NCBI RefSeq assembly: GCF_000696185.1
Contig: NZ_KK853997.1
Location: 5,131,602 to 5,195,601, forward strand
Length of the DNA: 64,000 nucleotides
Reading direction: 5' to 3'
Origin: Kitasatospora cheerisanensis KCTC 2395
GTDB lineage: Bacteria > Actinomycetota > Actinomycetes > Streptomycetales > Streptomycetaceae
Below the pieces are notes generated by a model. It worked only from the letters and a program-made list of their open reading frames with translations. It did not search any database and was not told the DNA's origin. Position numbers and translations under genes: made by a program. Shown here in pieces: positions 8,857-17,082 of this stretch (position 1 is the first letter of the stretch; every line of letters begins with the position of its first letter).

Positions 8857-11238
8857 ATGGCATCGACGTCCGTTCCGCTCACTCTGCCTGTGCTGCCGCT
8901 CGACGACGAAGTGGTGCTTCCCGGCATGGTGGTCCCGCTGGAGCTCTCGGACCCGGAGGTGAGGGCTGCCGTGGAGGCGGCCAGGGCGGGGAGCGGCGGG
9001 GGCAAGCCGCAGGTGCTGCTGGTGCCGCGGCTGGACGGCTCGTACGCGGCGGTGGGTGCGCTGGCGACGGTCGAGCAGGTCGGGCGGCTGGCGGACGGCG
9101 ACCCCGCGGCGCTGGTACGGGCCGTCCGACGGGTGCGGATCGGCGCGGGGACGACCGGGCCGGGCGCCGCGCTGTGGGTGGAGACCACGCCGTTCAAGGA
9201 GTCCGACGAGGGGCAGGCGGCCGCCGAGCTGGTCAAGGAGTACAAGGCGCTGTCCACCAAGTGGCTGCGCAAGCGCGGGGCCTGGCAGATCGTCGACCGG
9301 GTGGCCGCGATCGAGGACATCGGCGAGCTCGCCGACAACATCGGCTACGCGCCGTTCGCGACCGCCGAGCAGAAGCTGAAGGTGCTGCTGGAGGCCGACC
9401 GCCCGGCCCGGCTGGAGTACGCGCTCGGCCTGCTCCGCGAGCACCTCGCGGAGGAAGAGGTCAACGACACCATCCGCAAGGACGTCGAGGAGGGCGTCGC
9501 CAAGCAGCAGAAGGAGTTCCTGCTGCGGCGCCAGCTGGAGGCGGTGCGCAAGGAGCTGGCCGAGCTGAACGGCGAGGCCGGCACCGAGGAGGACGACTAC
9601 CGCTCCCGGGTGGAGGCGGCGGCGCTGCCGGAGAAGGTACGGGAGGCCGCCCTCAAGGAGGTCGACAAGCTGGAGCGCTCCAGCGACCAGTCGCCCGAGG
9701 GCTCGTGGATCCGCACCTGGCTGGACACCGTGCTGGAGCTCCCGTGGAACGAGCGCTCCGAGGACGCGTACGACATCGCCGCCGCGCGCGCCGTGCTGGA
9801 CGCGGACCACACCGGCCTGGCGGACGTGAAGGACCGGATCGTCGAGTACCTGGCGGTGCGCAAGCGCCGGGCCGAGCAGGGACTCGGCCAGATCGGCGGG
9901 CGCCGCGGCGGCGCGGTGCTGGCGCTGGTCGGCCCGCCCGGCGTCGGCAAGACCTCGCTCGGCGAGTCGGTGGCGAAGGCGATGGGCCGGTCGTTCGTCC
10001 GGGTCGCGCTGGGCGGCGTCCGGGACGAGGCGGAGATCCGCGGCCACCGGCGGACGTACGTGGGCGCCATCCCCGGCCGGATCGTCCGGGCGATCAAGGA
10101 GGCCGGGTCGATGAACCCGGTGGTGCTGCTGGACGAGATCGACAAGGTCGGCTCGGACTACCGGGGCGACCCGGCGGCGGCGCTGCTGGAGGTGCTGGAC
10201 CCGGCGCAGAACCACACCTTCCGCGACCACTACCTGGAGGTCGAGCTCGACCTCTCGGACGTGGTGTTCCTGGCCACCGCCAACGTGCTGGAGGCGATCC
10301 CCGAGCCGCTGCTGGACCGGATGGACCTGGTCCGGCTGGACGGCTACACCGAGGACGAGAAGGTCGCCATCGCCCGCGACCACCTGCTGCCCCGCCAGCT
10401 CGCCAAGGCCGGCCTGGCCGCCGAGCAGCTGACCGTGGACGAGGAGGTGCTGCGCCGGCTCGCCGCCGAGTACACCCGGGAGGCCGGCGTCCGGAACCTG
10501 GAGCGGGCGATCGCCCGGATCCTGCGCAAGGTCGCCGCGCAGACCGAGCTCGGCGAGCGCGAACTGCCCGCCGCGATCGGCCCGGACGACCTGCGGGCGC
10601 TGCTGGGCCGGCCGCACCACGTGCCGGAGTCGGCGCAGGAGCCGGCCGAGCGGCGCACCGCGGTGCCCGGCGTGGCGACCGGCCTGGCGGTCACCGGGGC
10701 CGGCGGCGACGTCCTCTACATCGAGGCCTCGCTGGCGGACGCCGAGACCGGCTCGACCGGGCTGACGCTGACCGGCCAGCTGGGCGACGTGATGAAGGAG
10801 TCGGCGCACATCGCGCTCTCCTACCTGCGCTCGCGCGGCGCCGAGCTGGAGCTGCCGGTGACCGGCCTGCGCGAGCGGGGCATCCACCTGCACGTCCCGG
10901 CCGGCGCGGTGCCGAAGGACGGCCCGAGCGCGGGCATCACGATGACCACGGCGCTGGCCTCGCTGCTGTCCGGCCGCAGGGTGCGCCCCGACGTGGCGAT
11001 GACCGGCGAGGTGTCGCTGACCGGGCGGGTGCTGCCGATCGGCGGGGTCAAGCAGAAGCTGCTGGCCGCGGACCGGGCCGGGGTCACCACGGTGATCATC
11101 CCGAAGCGCAACGAGGCGGACCTGGACGACGTGCCCGCCGAGGTGCTGGAGCGGCTGACGGTGCACGCCGTCGCCGACGTCCGCGAGGTGCTGCGGCTGG
11201 CGCTGGAGCCGGCGGAGGTGCTGGTCGCCGCCGCCTGA
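8857..11238 (+). CDS. lon: ATP-dependent protease Lon
   Basis: Cytoplasmic AAA+ serine protease that degrades misfolded and regulatory proteins. 793 residues, full length for a LonA. N-terminal substrate domain from LPVLPLDDEVVLPGMVVP, coiled-coil segment, Walker A GPPGVGKT from about residue 359, Walker B VVLLDEIDK, sensor region, then the protease domain with catalytic Ser691 in PKDGPSAG and Lys734 in GGVKQKLLAA (43 residues apart, as in E. coli Lon). ATG 8857 follows GGGGAGAG. Expected to be heat-induced through the HAIR-like site just upstream. A hairpin terminator follows. Confidence 0.97.
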   Translation: MASTSVPLTLPVLPLDDEVVLPGMVVPLELSDPEVRAAVEAARAGSGGGKPQVLLVPRLDGSYAAVGALATVEQVGRLADGDPAALVRAVRRVRIGAGTTGPGAALWVETTPFKESDEGQAAAELVKEYKALSTKWLRKRGAWQIVDRVAAIEDIGELADNIGYAPFATAEQKLKVLLEADRPARLEYALGLLREHLAEEEVNDTIRKDVEEGVAKQQKEFLLRRQLEAVRKELAELNGEAGTEEDDYRSRVEAAALPEKVREAALKEVDKLERSSDQSPEGSWIRTWLDTVLELPWNERSEDAYDIAAARAVLDADHTGLADVKDRIVEYLAVRKRRAEQGLGQIGGRRGGAVLALVGPPGVGKTSLGESVAKAMGRSFVRVALGGVRDEAEIRGHRRTYVGAIPGRIVRAIKEAGSMNPVVLLDEIDKVGSDYRGDPAAALLEVLDPAQNHTFRDHYLEVELDLSDVVFLATANVLEAIPEPLLDRMDLVRLDGYTEDEKVAIARDHLLPRQLAKAGLAAEQLTVDEEVLRRLAAEYTREAGVRNLERAIARILRKVAAQTELGERELPAAIGPDDLRALLGRPHHVPESAQEPAERRTAVPGVATGLAVTGAGGDVLYIEASLADAETGSTGLTLTGQLGDVMKESAHIALSYLRSRGAELELPVTGLRERGIHLHVPAGAVPKDGPSAGITMTTALASLLSGRRVRPDVAMTGEVSLTGRVLPIGGVKQKLLAADRAGVTTVIIPKRNEADLDDVPAEVLERLTVHAVADVREVLRLALEPAEVLVAAA

Positions 11239-11244
11239 CGGTGT

Positions 11245-11282
11245 ACCAGGGGCCACGGAGCGTCCACTCCGCGGCCCCTGGT
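11245..11282 (+). terminator. terminator after lon
   Basis: ACCAGGGGCC at 11245-11254 pairs with GGCCCCTGGT at 11273-11282, extended by CGGAG/CTCCG across one mismatch. Starts 6 nt after the lon stop. Confidence 0.8.
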
Positions 11283-11316
11283 GGTTGCCGATTCGGGCCC
11301 GTGGCAGACTTCCGGC

Positions 11317-11841
11317 ATGCCGTCCCCTACGCAGCGCGCGCTGACCGCAGTGCCGGAGCGCTACCGCCCGTTCCTGGTCAAGCACCGCAAGCTGGTGAAG
11401 TTCCTCGTGGTCGGAGGAACCTGCTTCCTGCTCACCATGCTGATCAACTTCGCCCTGAAGATGACCGTGTTCGAGGCCAAGCCGGTCGTCGCGCTGACCG
11501 TGGCGACCGTGATCGCCACGGCCGTGTCGTACGTGCTGAACCGGCAGTGGTCCTTCCGGGCGGCCGGCAAGCAGCGCGAGGCCGTGCTGTTCGTGGTGGT
11601 CAGCGCCCTGGCGGTCGGCGTGAACGACCTTCCGCTGGTGGCCTCGCGCTACCTGTTCGACCTGCGGGAGCCGGACGTCAGCCACTTCACCCAGGAGGTC
11701 GCGGACTTCGTCAGCGGCATGATCATCGGCACCCTGGTGGCGATGGTGTTCCGCTACTGGGCGATGAACCGCTTCGTGTTCACCCGGCTCTCGGACCGGG
11801 TCACGGCGCAGGAACAGGGGCGGGAGCCCGAGCGGGTCTGA
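11317..11841 (+). CDS. GtrA family membrane protein
   Basis: Small polytopic membrane protein of the GtrA/DPMS group, thought to help flip or present polyprenyl-linked sugars at the membrane. From ATG 11317, 174 residues with four hydrophobic segments and the family hallmarks KFLVVGGTCFLLTM near the first helix, SYVLNRQWSFR after the second, and a final RYWAMNRFVF. A GTG at 11281 would add 12 residues of no family character. It stands alone between the lon terminator and a convergent gene. Specific sugar and partner enzyme unknown. Confidence 0.85.
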   Translation: MPSPTQRALTAVPERYRPFLVKHRKLVKFLVVGGTCFLLTMLINFALKMTVFEAKPVVALTVATVIATAVSYVLNRQWSFRAAGKQREAVLFVVVSALAVGVNDLPLVASRYLFDLREPDVSHFTQEVADFVSGMIIGTLVAMVFRYWAMNRFVFTRLSDRVTAQEQGREPERV

Positions 11842-11866
11842 CCCCCGCCCCGTTCCTGCCGGCCGC

Positions 11867-12901
11867 TCACGCCCCGAGAGGGGCGGGGCGGCCGAGCAGC
11901 GGCTTGCGGGCCGCCGCGAGGAAGGTCACCGCGACGCCGAGGGCGGCCCAGACCGCCAGCACCGTCAGCGGCATCGCCATGGCGGAGGAGCCCAGGTAGG
12001 CGACGGAACGGGTGGCCGAGGTGCCGGCGCCGTTCGGGATCCACTCGCCGATCGCCCGCCAGAACGTCGGCAGCAGCGGCGGCGGGTAGACGCCGCCCGC
12101 GCTGGGGTTGCCCAGCACCACGAACACCAGCACGGCCAGGCCGATGCCGATGATGTCGAACAGGCACTGCATCGCCATGGTGACCGCGCCGACCGCGAAC
12201 ACCACCAGCGCACCGATCGCGCTCAGCGCCAGGATCGAGCCGGGCAGCGCGTTCAGGATCGGGCCGGTGATCAGCGTGCCGCCGATGCCCGCCGCGATCG
12301 AGTACAGCGCCAGGGTGCCCAGCCGCAGTCCGGCCCGGGCGGTGTTGGCGGGGCGCGCGCCGGCGCTGACGCCGAGGATCGAGGCGACCAGGTAGCCGCC
12401 GACGCACCAGCCGACCACCAGGTAGAAGCTGGACAGGCCCTTGCCGTCGCCGGCGGCCAGCGGAATGGTGTCCTTGACCTCGACGGTGCGGTGCTGGCTC
12501 GCCGCGACCTTGGTGACGATCAGCTCGGCGGCGCTGGACGCGGCCGGGCCGCGGGCCTCCGCGACCAGCAGGGTGTCCTGGGTGCCGGCCGGGTCGAACA
12601 CCCAGGCCGCGTAGATCTTCTGGTCCTTGATCCGGGCCTGCGCGGTGGCCGCGTCCGGCTCGACGGAGGCGCGCACCGCGTTGTCCGGGACGGACTCCAG
12701 GGCGGCGGTCAGCTTCGGGGCGACCTCGGGCGGGGCGACCACGGCGATCGACAGCTCGTGCGGCTTCGGCTGGTGGAGCGCGCCCACGTACGAGGTGATG
12801 AAGCCGAGTTGGAGCAGCAGGACGGCGACCACCAGGAAGAACGCGCGCGGGGTCACCGCGTCCTTGAGCTCGTTGACGAAGCCCTTGGCAGGCTCTGCCA
12901 T
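11867..12901 (-). CDS. DUF3533 / ABC-2-type membrane protein
   Basis: 344-residue membrane protein from ATG 12901 (GGGAGA 10 nt upstream). One N-terminal helix (about 30-48), a soluble external domain (about 55-170: KPHELSIAVVAPPEVAP ... VKDTIPLAAGDGKGLSSFY), then five C-terminal helices, the layout of YhgE/Pip-like and ABC-2 permease-like proteins. Such proteins often accompany MarR or TetR regulators and relate to drug or lipid export, but no ATPase is encoded nearby. Divergent from the MarR gene with a 107-bp shared regulatory region carrying a palindrome. Confidence 0.8.
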   Translation of the reverse strand: MAEPAKGFVNELKDAVTPRAFFLVVAVLLLQLGFITSYVGALHQPKPHELSIAVVAPPEVAPKLTAALESVPDNAVRASVEPDAATAQARIKDQKIYAAWVFDPAGTQDTLLVAEARGPAASSAAELIVTKVAASQHRTVEVKDTIPLAAGDGKGLSSFYLVVGWCVGGYLVASILGVSAGARPANTARAGLRLGTLALYSIAAGIGGTLITGPILNALPGSILALSAIGALVVFAVGAVTMAMQCLFDIIGIGLAVLVFVVLGNPSAGGVYPPPLLPTFWRAIGEWIPNGAGTSATRSVAYLGSSAMAMPLTVLAVWAALGVAVTFLAAARKPLLGRPAPLGA

Positions 12902-12948
12902 GGTTGGGCATCTCCCTATCAATCCGGTGCCAGTACGCAAAACGGATA

Positions 12949-12963
12949 CTTCATATCATGAAA
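12949..12963. promoter_or_regulatory. palindrome in MarR/DUF3533 divergent promoter region
   Basis: TTCAT-atc-ATGAA, an AT-rich dyad in otherwise G/C-rich DNA, between the divergent starts at 12901 and 13009. Candidate autoregulatory operator for the MarR protein; the flanking bases extend it imperfectly. Confidence 0.45.
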
Positions 12964-13008
12964 CAGTTGCGCGTCGGGGGAGGCGCGGCCTGCGCGATAC
13001 TGAGCGCC

Positions 13009-13473
13009 ATGAACGACCCCGTGGCGGACCCGGACGCCGCCGAACTGGCATTTCTCGCGGTCGAGCGCGAGGTGGCGACGCTGTTCCGGCGCAGCCGGGC
13101 GCGGGCGGCCGAGGTCTCCCGGCTGGTGCACCCCGAACTGGAGGCCGGGGCGTACGTGCTGCTCTCCTTCATCCGGGAGTCCGGGCGGGCGCGGGTGACC
13201 GACATCGGGCTGCACTTCGGGGTGGGCAAGGCCACGGTCAGCCGGCAGATCCGGGCGATCGAGGAGCTGGGCCTGCTCTGCCGGGAGACCGACCCGCTGG
13301 ACCGGCGGGCCTCGCTGGTGTCGCTGACCGAGGAGGGCGAGCGGCGGTTCGCGGCCGCCCGGGAGGTGCGGATGGCGCGCTTCCGGGCCTCGCTGGCGGC
13401 CTGGGAGCTGACCGAGCTGGAGCAGTTCGCGCGCCTGCTGGAGCGGTTCAACGAGCTGACCGAGGGGGTCTGA
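13009..13473 (+). CDS. MarR family transcriptional regulator
   Basis: Winged-helix repressor of 154 residues from ATG 13009. Helix-turn-helix VTDIGLHFGVGKATVSRQIRAIE, wing with ETDPLDRRASLVSLTEEG, and C-terminal dimer helix. MarR proteins usually release DNA on binding phenolic or drug ligands. It lies between a divergent membrane-protein gene and a co-directional DHA2 efflux gene 107 nt downstream, whose promoter carries two inverted 18-bp dyads, so it very likely represses the pump and possibly itself. Ligand unknown. Confidence 0.93.
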   Translation: MNDPVADPDAAELAFLAVEREVATLFRRSRARAAEVSRLVHPELEAGAYVLLSFIRESGRARVTDIGLHFGVGKATVSRQIRAIEELGLLCRETDPLDRRASLVSLTEEGERRFAAAREVRMARFRASLAAWELTELEQFARLLERFNELTEGV

Positions 13474-13514
13474 CCGGGGCGTCGGGAGGGTTTCTTTACC
13501 TGGACTTGAAGAAA

Positions 13515-13556
13515 GTTGCCTCAGTCAACTATCTGCGTATAGTTGCTTGAGGCAAC
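13515..13556 (+). promoter_or_regulatory. double MarR-type operator before the DHA2 pump
   Basis: Two inverted copies of one 18-bp element: GTTGCCTCAGTCAACTAT (13515-13532), 6-nt spacer ctgcgt, and ATAGTTGCTTGAGGCAAC (13539-13556). Each copy is itself a dyad of the form TTG-N-CT-N-AG-N-CAA or close to it. It lies 24 nt before the pump start, as expected for a repressor blocking transcription. Confidence 0.8.
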
Positions 13557-13580
13557 GAATTTTCGGTCGTAAGGAAGCGC

Positions 13581-15158
13581 ATGTCGACGACCCCCCAGAC
13601 ACCCACGCAGACCCAGATGTCCCACCGTCAAGTCCTCGAAGCCCTCTCGGGCCTGCTGCTCGGCCTCTTCGTGGCCGTGCTGTCCTCCACGGTCGTCTCC
13701 AACGCACTGCCGCGGATCCTCGCGGACCTGCACGGCGGCGAGTCCGCCTACACCTGGGTGGTCACCGCCGCCCTGCTGTCGATCACCGCCGCCACCCCGC
13801 TCTGGGGCAAGCTCTCCGACCTGGTCAGCAAGAAGCTGCTGGTCCAGATCGCCATGGTGATCTACGTGCTCTCCTCGGCGCTGGCCGGCCTCTCGCAGAG
13901 CATCGGCATGCTGATCTTCTGCCGGGTGCTGCAGGGCATCGGCGCCGGCGGCGTCATCGCGCTCGGCCAGATCTGCCTGGCCGCGATGGTCTCCCCGCGC
14001 GAGCGCGGCCGCTACAGCGGCTACTTCGGCGCGGTCTTCGCACTCGCCACCATCGGCGGCCCGCTGATCGGCGGCGTAATCGTGGACACCTCCTGGCTCG
14101 GCTGGCGCTGGTGCTTCTACGTCGGCATCCCGTTCGCGGTGGCCGCCATCCTGGTCCTGCAGCGCACCCTCAAGCTCCCCGAGCAGGCCGTCCGCAAGCC
14201 GAAGATCGACTACCTGGGCGCGGTGCTGATCACCGCCGCCGTCAGCCTGCTGATGATCTGGATCTCGCTGGCCGGCAAGAACTACGACTGGCTGTCCTGG
14301 CAGACCGCGGTGATGGTGATCGGCGGCCTCGCGCTGGCCGTGCTGTTCGTCGCCGTCGAGAAGCGCGCCGCCGAACCGCTGATCCCGCTCGACCTGTTCC
14401 GCCACCGCACCGTCGCGCTCGCCTCGGTCGCCTCCGCGTTCGTCGGCGTCGGCATGTACGGCACCACCACCTTCCTCGGCCAGTACTTCCAGCTCGCCAA
14501 GGAGAAGACCCCCACCCAGGCCGGCCTGCTCACGCTGCCGATGATCCTCGGCCTCGCGGTCTCCTCCACCGTGGCCGGCAAGCTCATCAGCAAGTACGGC
14601 AAGTGGAAGGGCTACCTGGTCGGCGGCACCGTCATGCTGGCCGCCGGCCTCGGCCTGATGGGCACCGCCCGGGCCGACACCTCGTACGCCCTGCTGTCGC
14701 TCTACATGGCGGTGGCCGGCATCGGCCTCGGCCTCACCAGCCAGAACCTGGTGCTCGCCGTGCAGAACACCGTCCCGCGGCACGAGCTCGGCGCGGCCAG
14801 TTCGGTGGTCACCTTCTTCCGCACCATGGGCGGTGCGATGGGCGTCTCCGCGCTCGGCGCGCTGCTCGGCCACAAGGTCGCCTCCTACCTGGCGGAGAAC
14901 TTCGCCAAGGCCGGCATCCCGGCCGCCGGGGGCATCGGCGACGGCATCCCCGACCTGCACACGCTGCCGGCCCGGATCGTCCCCCTGGTCACCGACGCGT
15001 TCGGCCACGGCGTCGGCACCGTCTTCCTGATCGCCGCTCCGTTCGCCGTGGTCGGCTTCCTGCTGGTGCTGTTCATTCGCGAGGTGCCGCTGCGCACCGC
15101 CGCCGACGAGCGCACCACCGCCCCCGCCGCCGAGCCCGCGGCGCTGGCCGCCGACTGA
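13581..15158 (+). CDS. MFS drug-efflux transporter, DHA2 family (14 TM)
   Basis: Proton-coupled multidrug exporter of the EmrB/QacA type in the cytoplasmic membrane. 525 residues from ATG 13581 (AAGGAAG just before it), with about 14 helices. Motif-A-like GKLSDLVSKKLLV in loop 2-3, motif-B region CRVLQGIGAGGVIALGQ, and motif-C-like ALATIGGPLIGGVIVD in helix 5. Controlled most likely by the upstream MarR protein through the double operator. Ends at two successive G/C-rich terminators. Substrate unknown. Confidence 0.93.
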   Translation: MSTTPQTPTQTQMSHRQVLEALSGLLLGLFVAVLSSTVVSNALPRILADLHGGESAYTWVVTAALLSITAATPLWGKLSDLVSKKLLVQIAMVIYVLSSALAGLSQSIGMLIFCRVLQGIGAGGVIALGQICLAAMVSPRERGRYSGYFGAVFALATIGGPLIGGVIVDTSWLGWRWCFYVGIPFAVAAILVLQRTLKLPEQAVRKPKIDYLGAVLITAAVSLLMIWISLAGKNYDWLSWQTAVMVIGGLALAVLFVAVEKRAAEPLIPLDLFRHRTVALASVASAFVGVGMYGTTTFLGQYFQLAKEKTPTQAGLLTLPMILGLAVSSTVAGKLISKYGKWKGYLVGGTVMLAAGLGLMGTARADTSYALLSLYMAVAGIGLGLTSQNLVLAVQNTVPRHELGAASSVVTFFRTMGGAMGVSALGALLGHKVASYLAENFAKAGIPAAGGIGDGIPDLHTLPARIVPLVTDAFGHGVGTVFLIAAPFAVVGFLLVLFIREVPLRTAADERTTAPAAEPAALAAD

Positions 15159-15176
15159 CGGCCCGTCGACATGCGA

Positions 15177-15207
15177 GAAGGCCCCCGCCGGATCGGCGGG
15201 GGCCTTC
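15177..15207 (+). terminator. terminator after DHA2 pump
   Basis: GAAGGCCCCCGCCG pairs with CGGCGGGGGCCTTC around a 3-nt loop, 18 nt after the pump stop codon. The following 129 bases up to the second hairpin hold no recognisable feature. Confidence 0.85.
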
Positions 15208-15336
15208 GTCGTACGGGCCGGGCGGCGGGGTACGGGCCGGACGGCCGGTGGGCAGCGGCCGGGGCCGGGCGCTCGTCCGCGGGCGCGCGGGGTTCGCCGT
15301 CGGCCCGGTGCCAGGGGATCCGTGCGTCGGCGGGCG

Positions 15337-15385
15337 GCACGCGAGAAGGGCCCCCGCCGATCCGGCGGGGGCCCTTCTCGCGTGC
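15337..15385. terminator. bidirectional terminator, 23-bp perfect arms
   Basis: Perfect inverted repeat, arms 15337-15359 and 15363-15385, loop 3 nt. It sits between convergent genes (pump on plus, phosphate-transport operon on minus) and repeats the core of the hairpin at 15177. Confidence 0.85.
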
Positions 15386-15391
15386 GGTCTG

Positions 15392-15619
15392 CTACTTGGC
15401 GGCGATCAGCGAGATGCCGTACAGCACCACCGCCGCGCAGGCGGCGAAGCACACGCCCGCGGCCACCAGGGCCGGGACGCCCTTGCCGGTGCCGGCCTCG
15501 ACGGCCGCCTCGCGGCGGGACAGGGCGAGGTTGCCCAGGGCGAAGACGGCGACCACCGCGAGGGTGACGGCCAGGCTGACGCCCGCGGTCTCGGCCAGAG
15601 CGGCCCACTTGATCTGCAT
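15392..15619 (-). CDS. small two-helix membrane protein behind pit
   Basis: 75-residue protein from ATG 15619 (GAGAGGA upstream), 14 nt after the pit stop, so cotranscribed. Two hydrophobic helices (about 13-33 and 50-72) around a short charged loop LSRREAAVEAGTGKG. I recognise it only as the small membrane protein often encoded behind actinomycete PiT transporters; an accessory role in phosphate transport is inferred from position. Confidence 0.75.
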   Translation of the reverse strand: MQIKWAALAETAGVSLAVTLAVVAVFALGNLALSRREAAVEAGTGKGVPALVAAGVCFAACAAVVLYGISLIAAK

Positions 15620-15633
15620 GACGGGAGGTCCTC

Positions 15634-16794
15634 TCAGGCCGCGATGGTGGTCTGGCCGGTGGGGCCGGCGGTGACCGGGATGTCCACCGTGGCGGTGTCG
15701 CTGTCGTTCACGTTGCCGGCGTGCACCGGCTGGCGGCGGGAGATCAGCCACATCGAGCCGGCGCCGAGCACCAGCGCCACGCCGACCACGGCCACGCCCC
15801 AGTCGCCCTGTTCGGCGACCAGCGCGGCCACCCCGGACACCACGGCGGCGGCCGGCAGGGTCAGGCCCCAGGTGGAGACCATGCGGCGGACCATGCCCCA
15901 GCGCAGCTTGCCCGACGGGCCGCCCAGGCCGGCGCCCATGATGCCGCCGGAGCAGACCTGGGTGGTGGACAGGCCGTAGCCCATGTGCGAGGACGTCAGG
16001 ATCACGGTGGCGGCGGCGGTCTCCGAGGCGAAGCCCTGCGGCGGCCGGATGTCCGCCAGGCCGGAGCCCATCGAGCGGATGATCCGCCACCCGCCCATGT
16101 AGGTGCCCAGCGCGATCGCCAGACCGGCGCTGACGATCACCCAGGTCGGCGGGCCGTCGCCCTTGTGCAGCTGGCCGGCCGAGATCAGGGTCAGCGTGAT
16201 GATGCCCATGGTCTTCTGGGCGTCGTTGGTGCCGTGCGCCAGCGAGATCAGCGAGGAGGAGAACATCTGGCCGCGCCGGAAGCCCTTCTCCGTGCTGGGG
16301 GCGCCCCGGGTGATCAGGTAGGCCAGCTTGGTGGCGCCCCAGGAAGCCAGGCCCGCGATGATCGGGGAGGCGACCGCCGGGATCAGGATCTTGGAGACGA
16401 CGGTGGTGAAGTTGACCCCGCCGAAGCCGACGCCGACCACGGTGGCGCCGATCAGACCGCCGTAGAGGGCGTGCGAGGAGGACGAGGGAAGACCCCTCAA
16501 CCAGGTCAGCAGGTTCCACAGGATCGCGCCGACCAGGGCGGCGAAGATGATCGAGGGCTGCAGTCCGGCCTTCTCGTTGACGATGCCGCCCGAGATGGTG
16601 GTGGCCACCTTGACGGAGAGGAAGGCCCCGGCGAAGTTCAGCACCGCGGCGATGGCCACGGCGACCTTGGGCTTGAGGGCGCCGGTGGCGATGGAGGTGG
16701 CCATCGCGTTGGCGGTGTCGTGGAAGCCGTTCGTGAAGTCGAAGGCGAGCGCCGTGATGATCACAACGGCCACCAGGAACGTGATGTGTTCCAT
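15634..16794 (-). CDS. pit: PiT family inorganic phosphate transporter
   Basis: Low-affinity metal-phosphate/proton symporter of the cytoplasmic membrane. 386 residues from ATG 16794. Both inverted-repeat signatures are present: GFHDTANAMATSIATG near residue 23 and LAHGTNDAQKTMG in the second half, plus WLRGLPSSSSHALYGGLIGA. No strong ribosome-binding site precedes the start. A PHO-box-like direct repeat lies 60 nt upstream of the start codon. First gene of a two-gene unit with the small membrane protein. Confidence 0.95.
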   Translation of the reverse strand: MEHITFLVAVVIITALAFDFTNGFHDTANAMATSIATGALKPKVAVAIAAVLNFAGAFLSVKVATTISGGIVNEKAGLQPSIIFAALVGAILWNLLTWLRGLPSSSSHALYGGLIGATVVGVGFGGVNFTTVVSKILIPAVASPIIAGLASWGATKLAYLITRGAPSTEKGFRRGQMFSSSLISLAHGTNDAQKTMGIITLTLISAGQLHKGDGPPTWVIVSAGLAIALGTYMGGWRIIRSMGSGLADIRPPQGFASETAAATVILTSSHMGYGLSTTQVCSGGIMGAGLGGPSGKLRWGMVRRMVSTWGLTLPAAAVVSGVAALVAEQGDWGVAVVGVALVLGAGSMWLISRRQPVHAGNVNDSDTATVDIPVTAGPTGQTTIAA

Positions 16795-16853
16795 ACCCAA
16801 ACAATCGTCGAAGTGGTCGGACTGACGTTGCTGTCCGGGGCGACCGTAGGAAG

Positions 16854-16875
16854 CCTTGGTGAACGGCAGGTTAAC
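16854..16875 (-). promoter_or_regulatory. PHO-box-like direct repeat upstream of pit
   Basis: On the minus strand two adjacent 11-nt units, GTTAACCTGCC and GTTCACCAAGG, resemble the GTTCACC-core direct-repeat units bound by PhoP in Streptomyces. The repeat ends 60 nt before the pit start codon. Assignment is by eye. Confidence 0.5.
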
Positions 16876-17082
16876 TGGGCGGGGAGTCGGGGTTCCGTGA
16901 GTGGCGCGGGAGTTGCCGATCCGTCGGATTTCCATGGAGATCGCGGCCGGCGGTGAGAGGGTTGTCACACCCCCGCGCGGATGAGAATTCACTTCGCGCC
17001 CCCCGGGAGACCTGCCGGGAACCGCCCTCCCCGTGGCAGGATCGGTCCGATCGCCGACGGAGCACCAGGGGAGGGCCGGCCG

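Noticed and set aside
16876..17082. c-di-AMP (ydaO-type) riboswitch before the NlpC/P60 gene, as known for other wall hydrolases
   Set aside because: I could not find the conserved ydaO core sequences in the leader.
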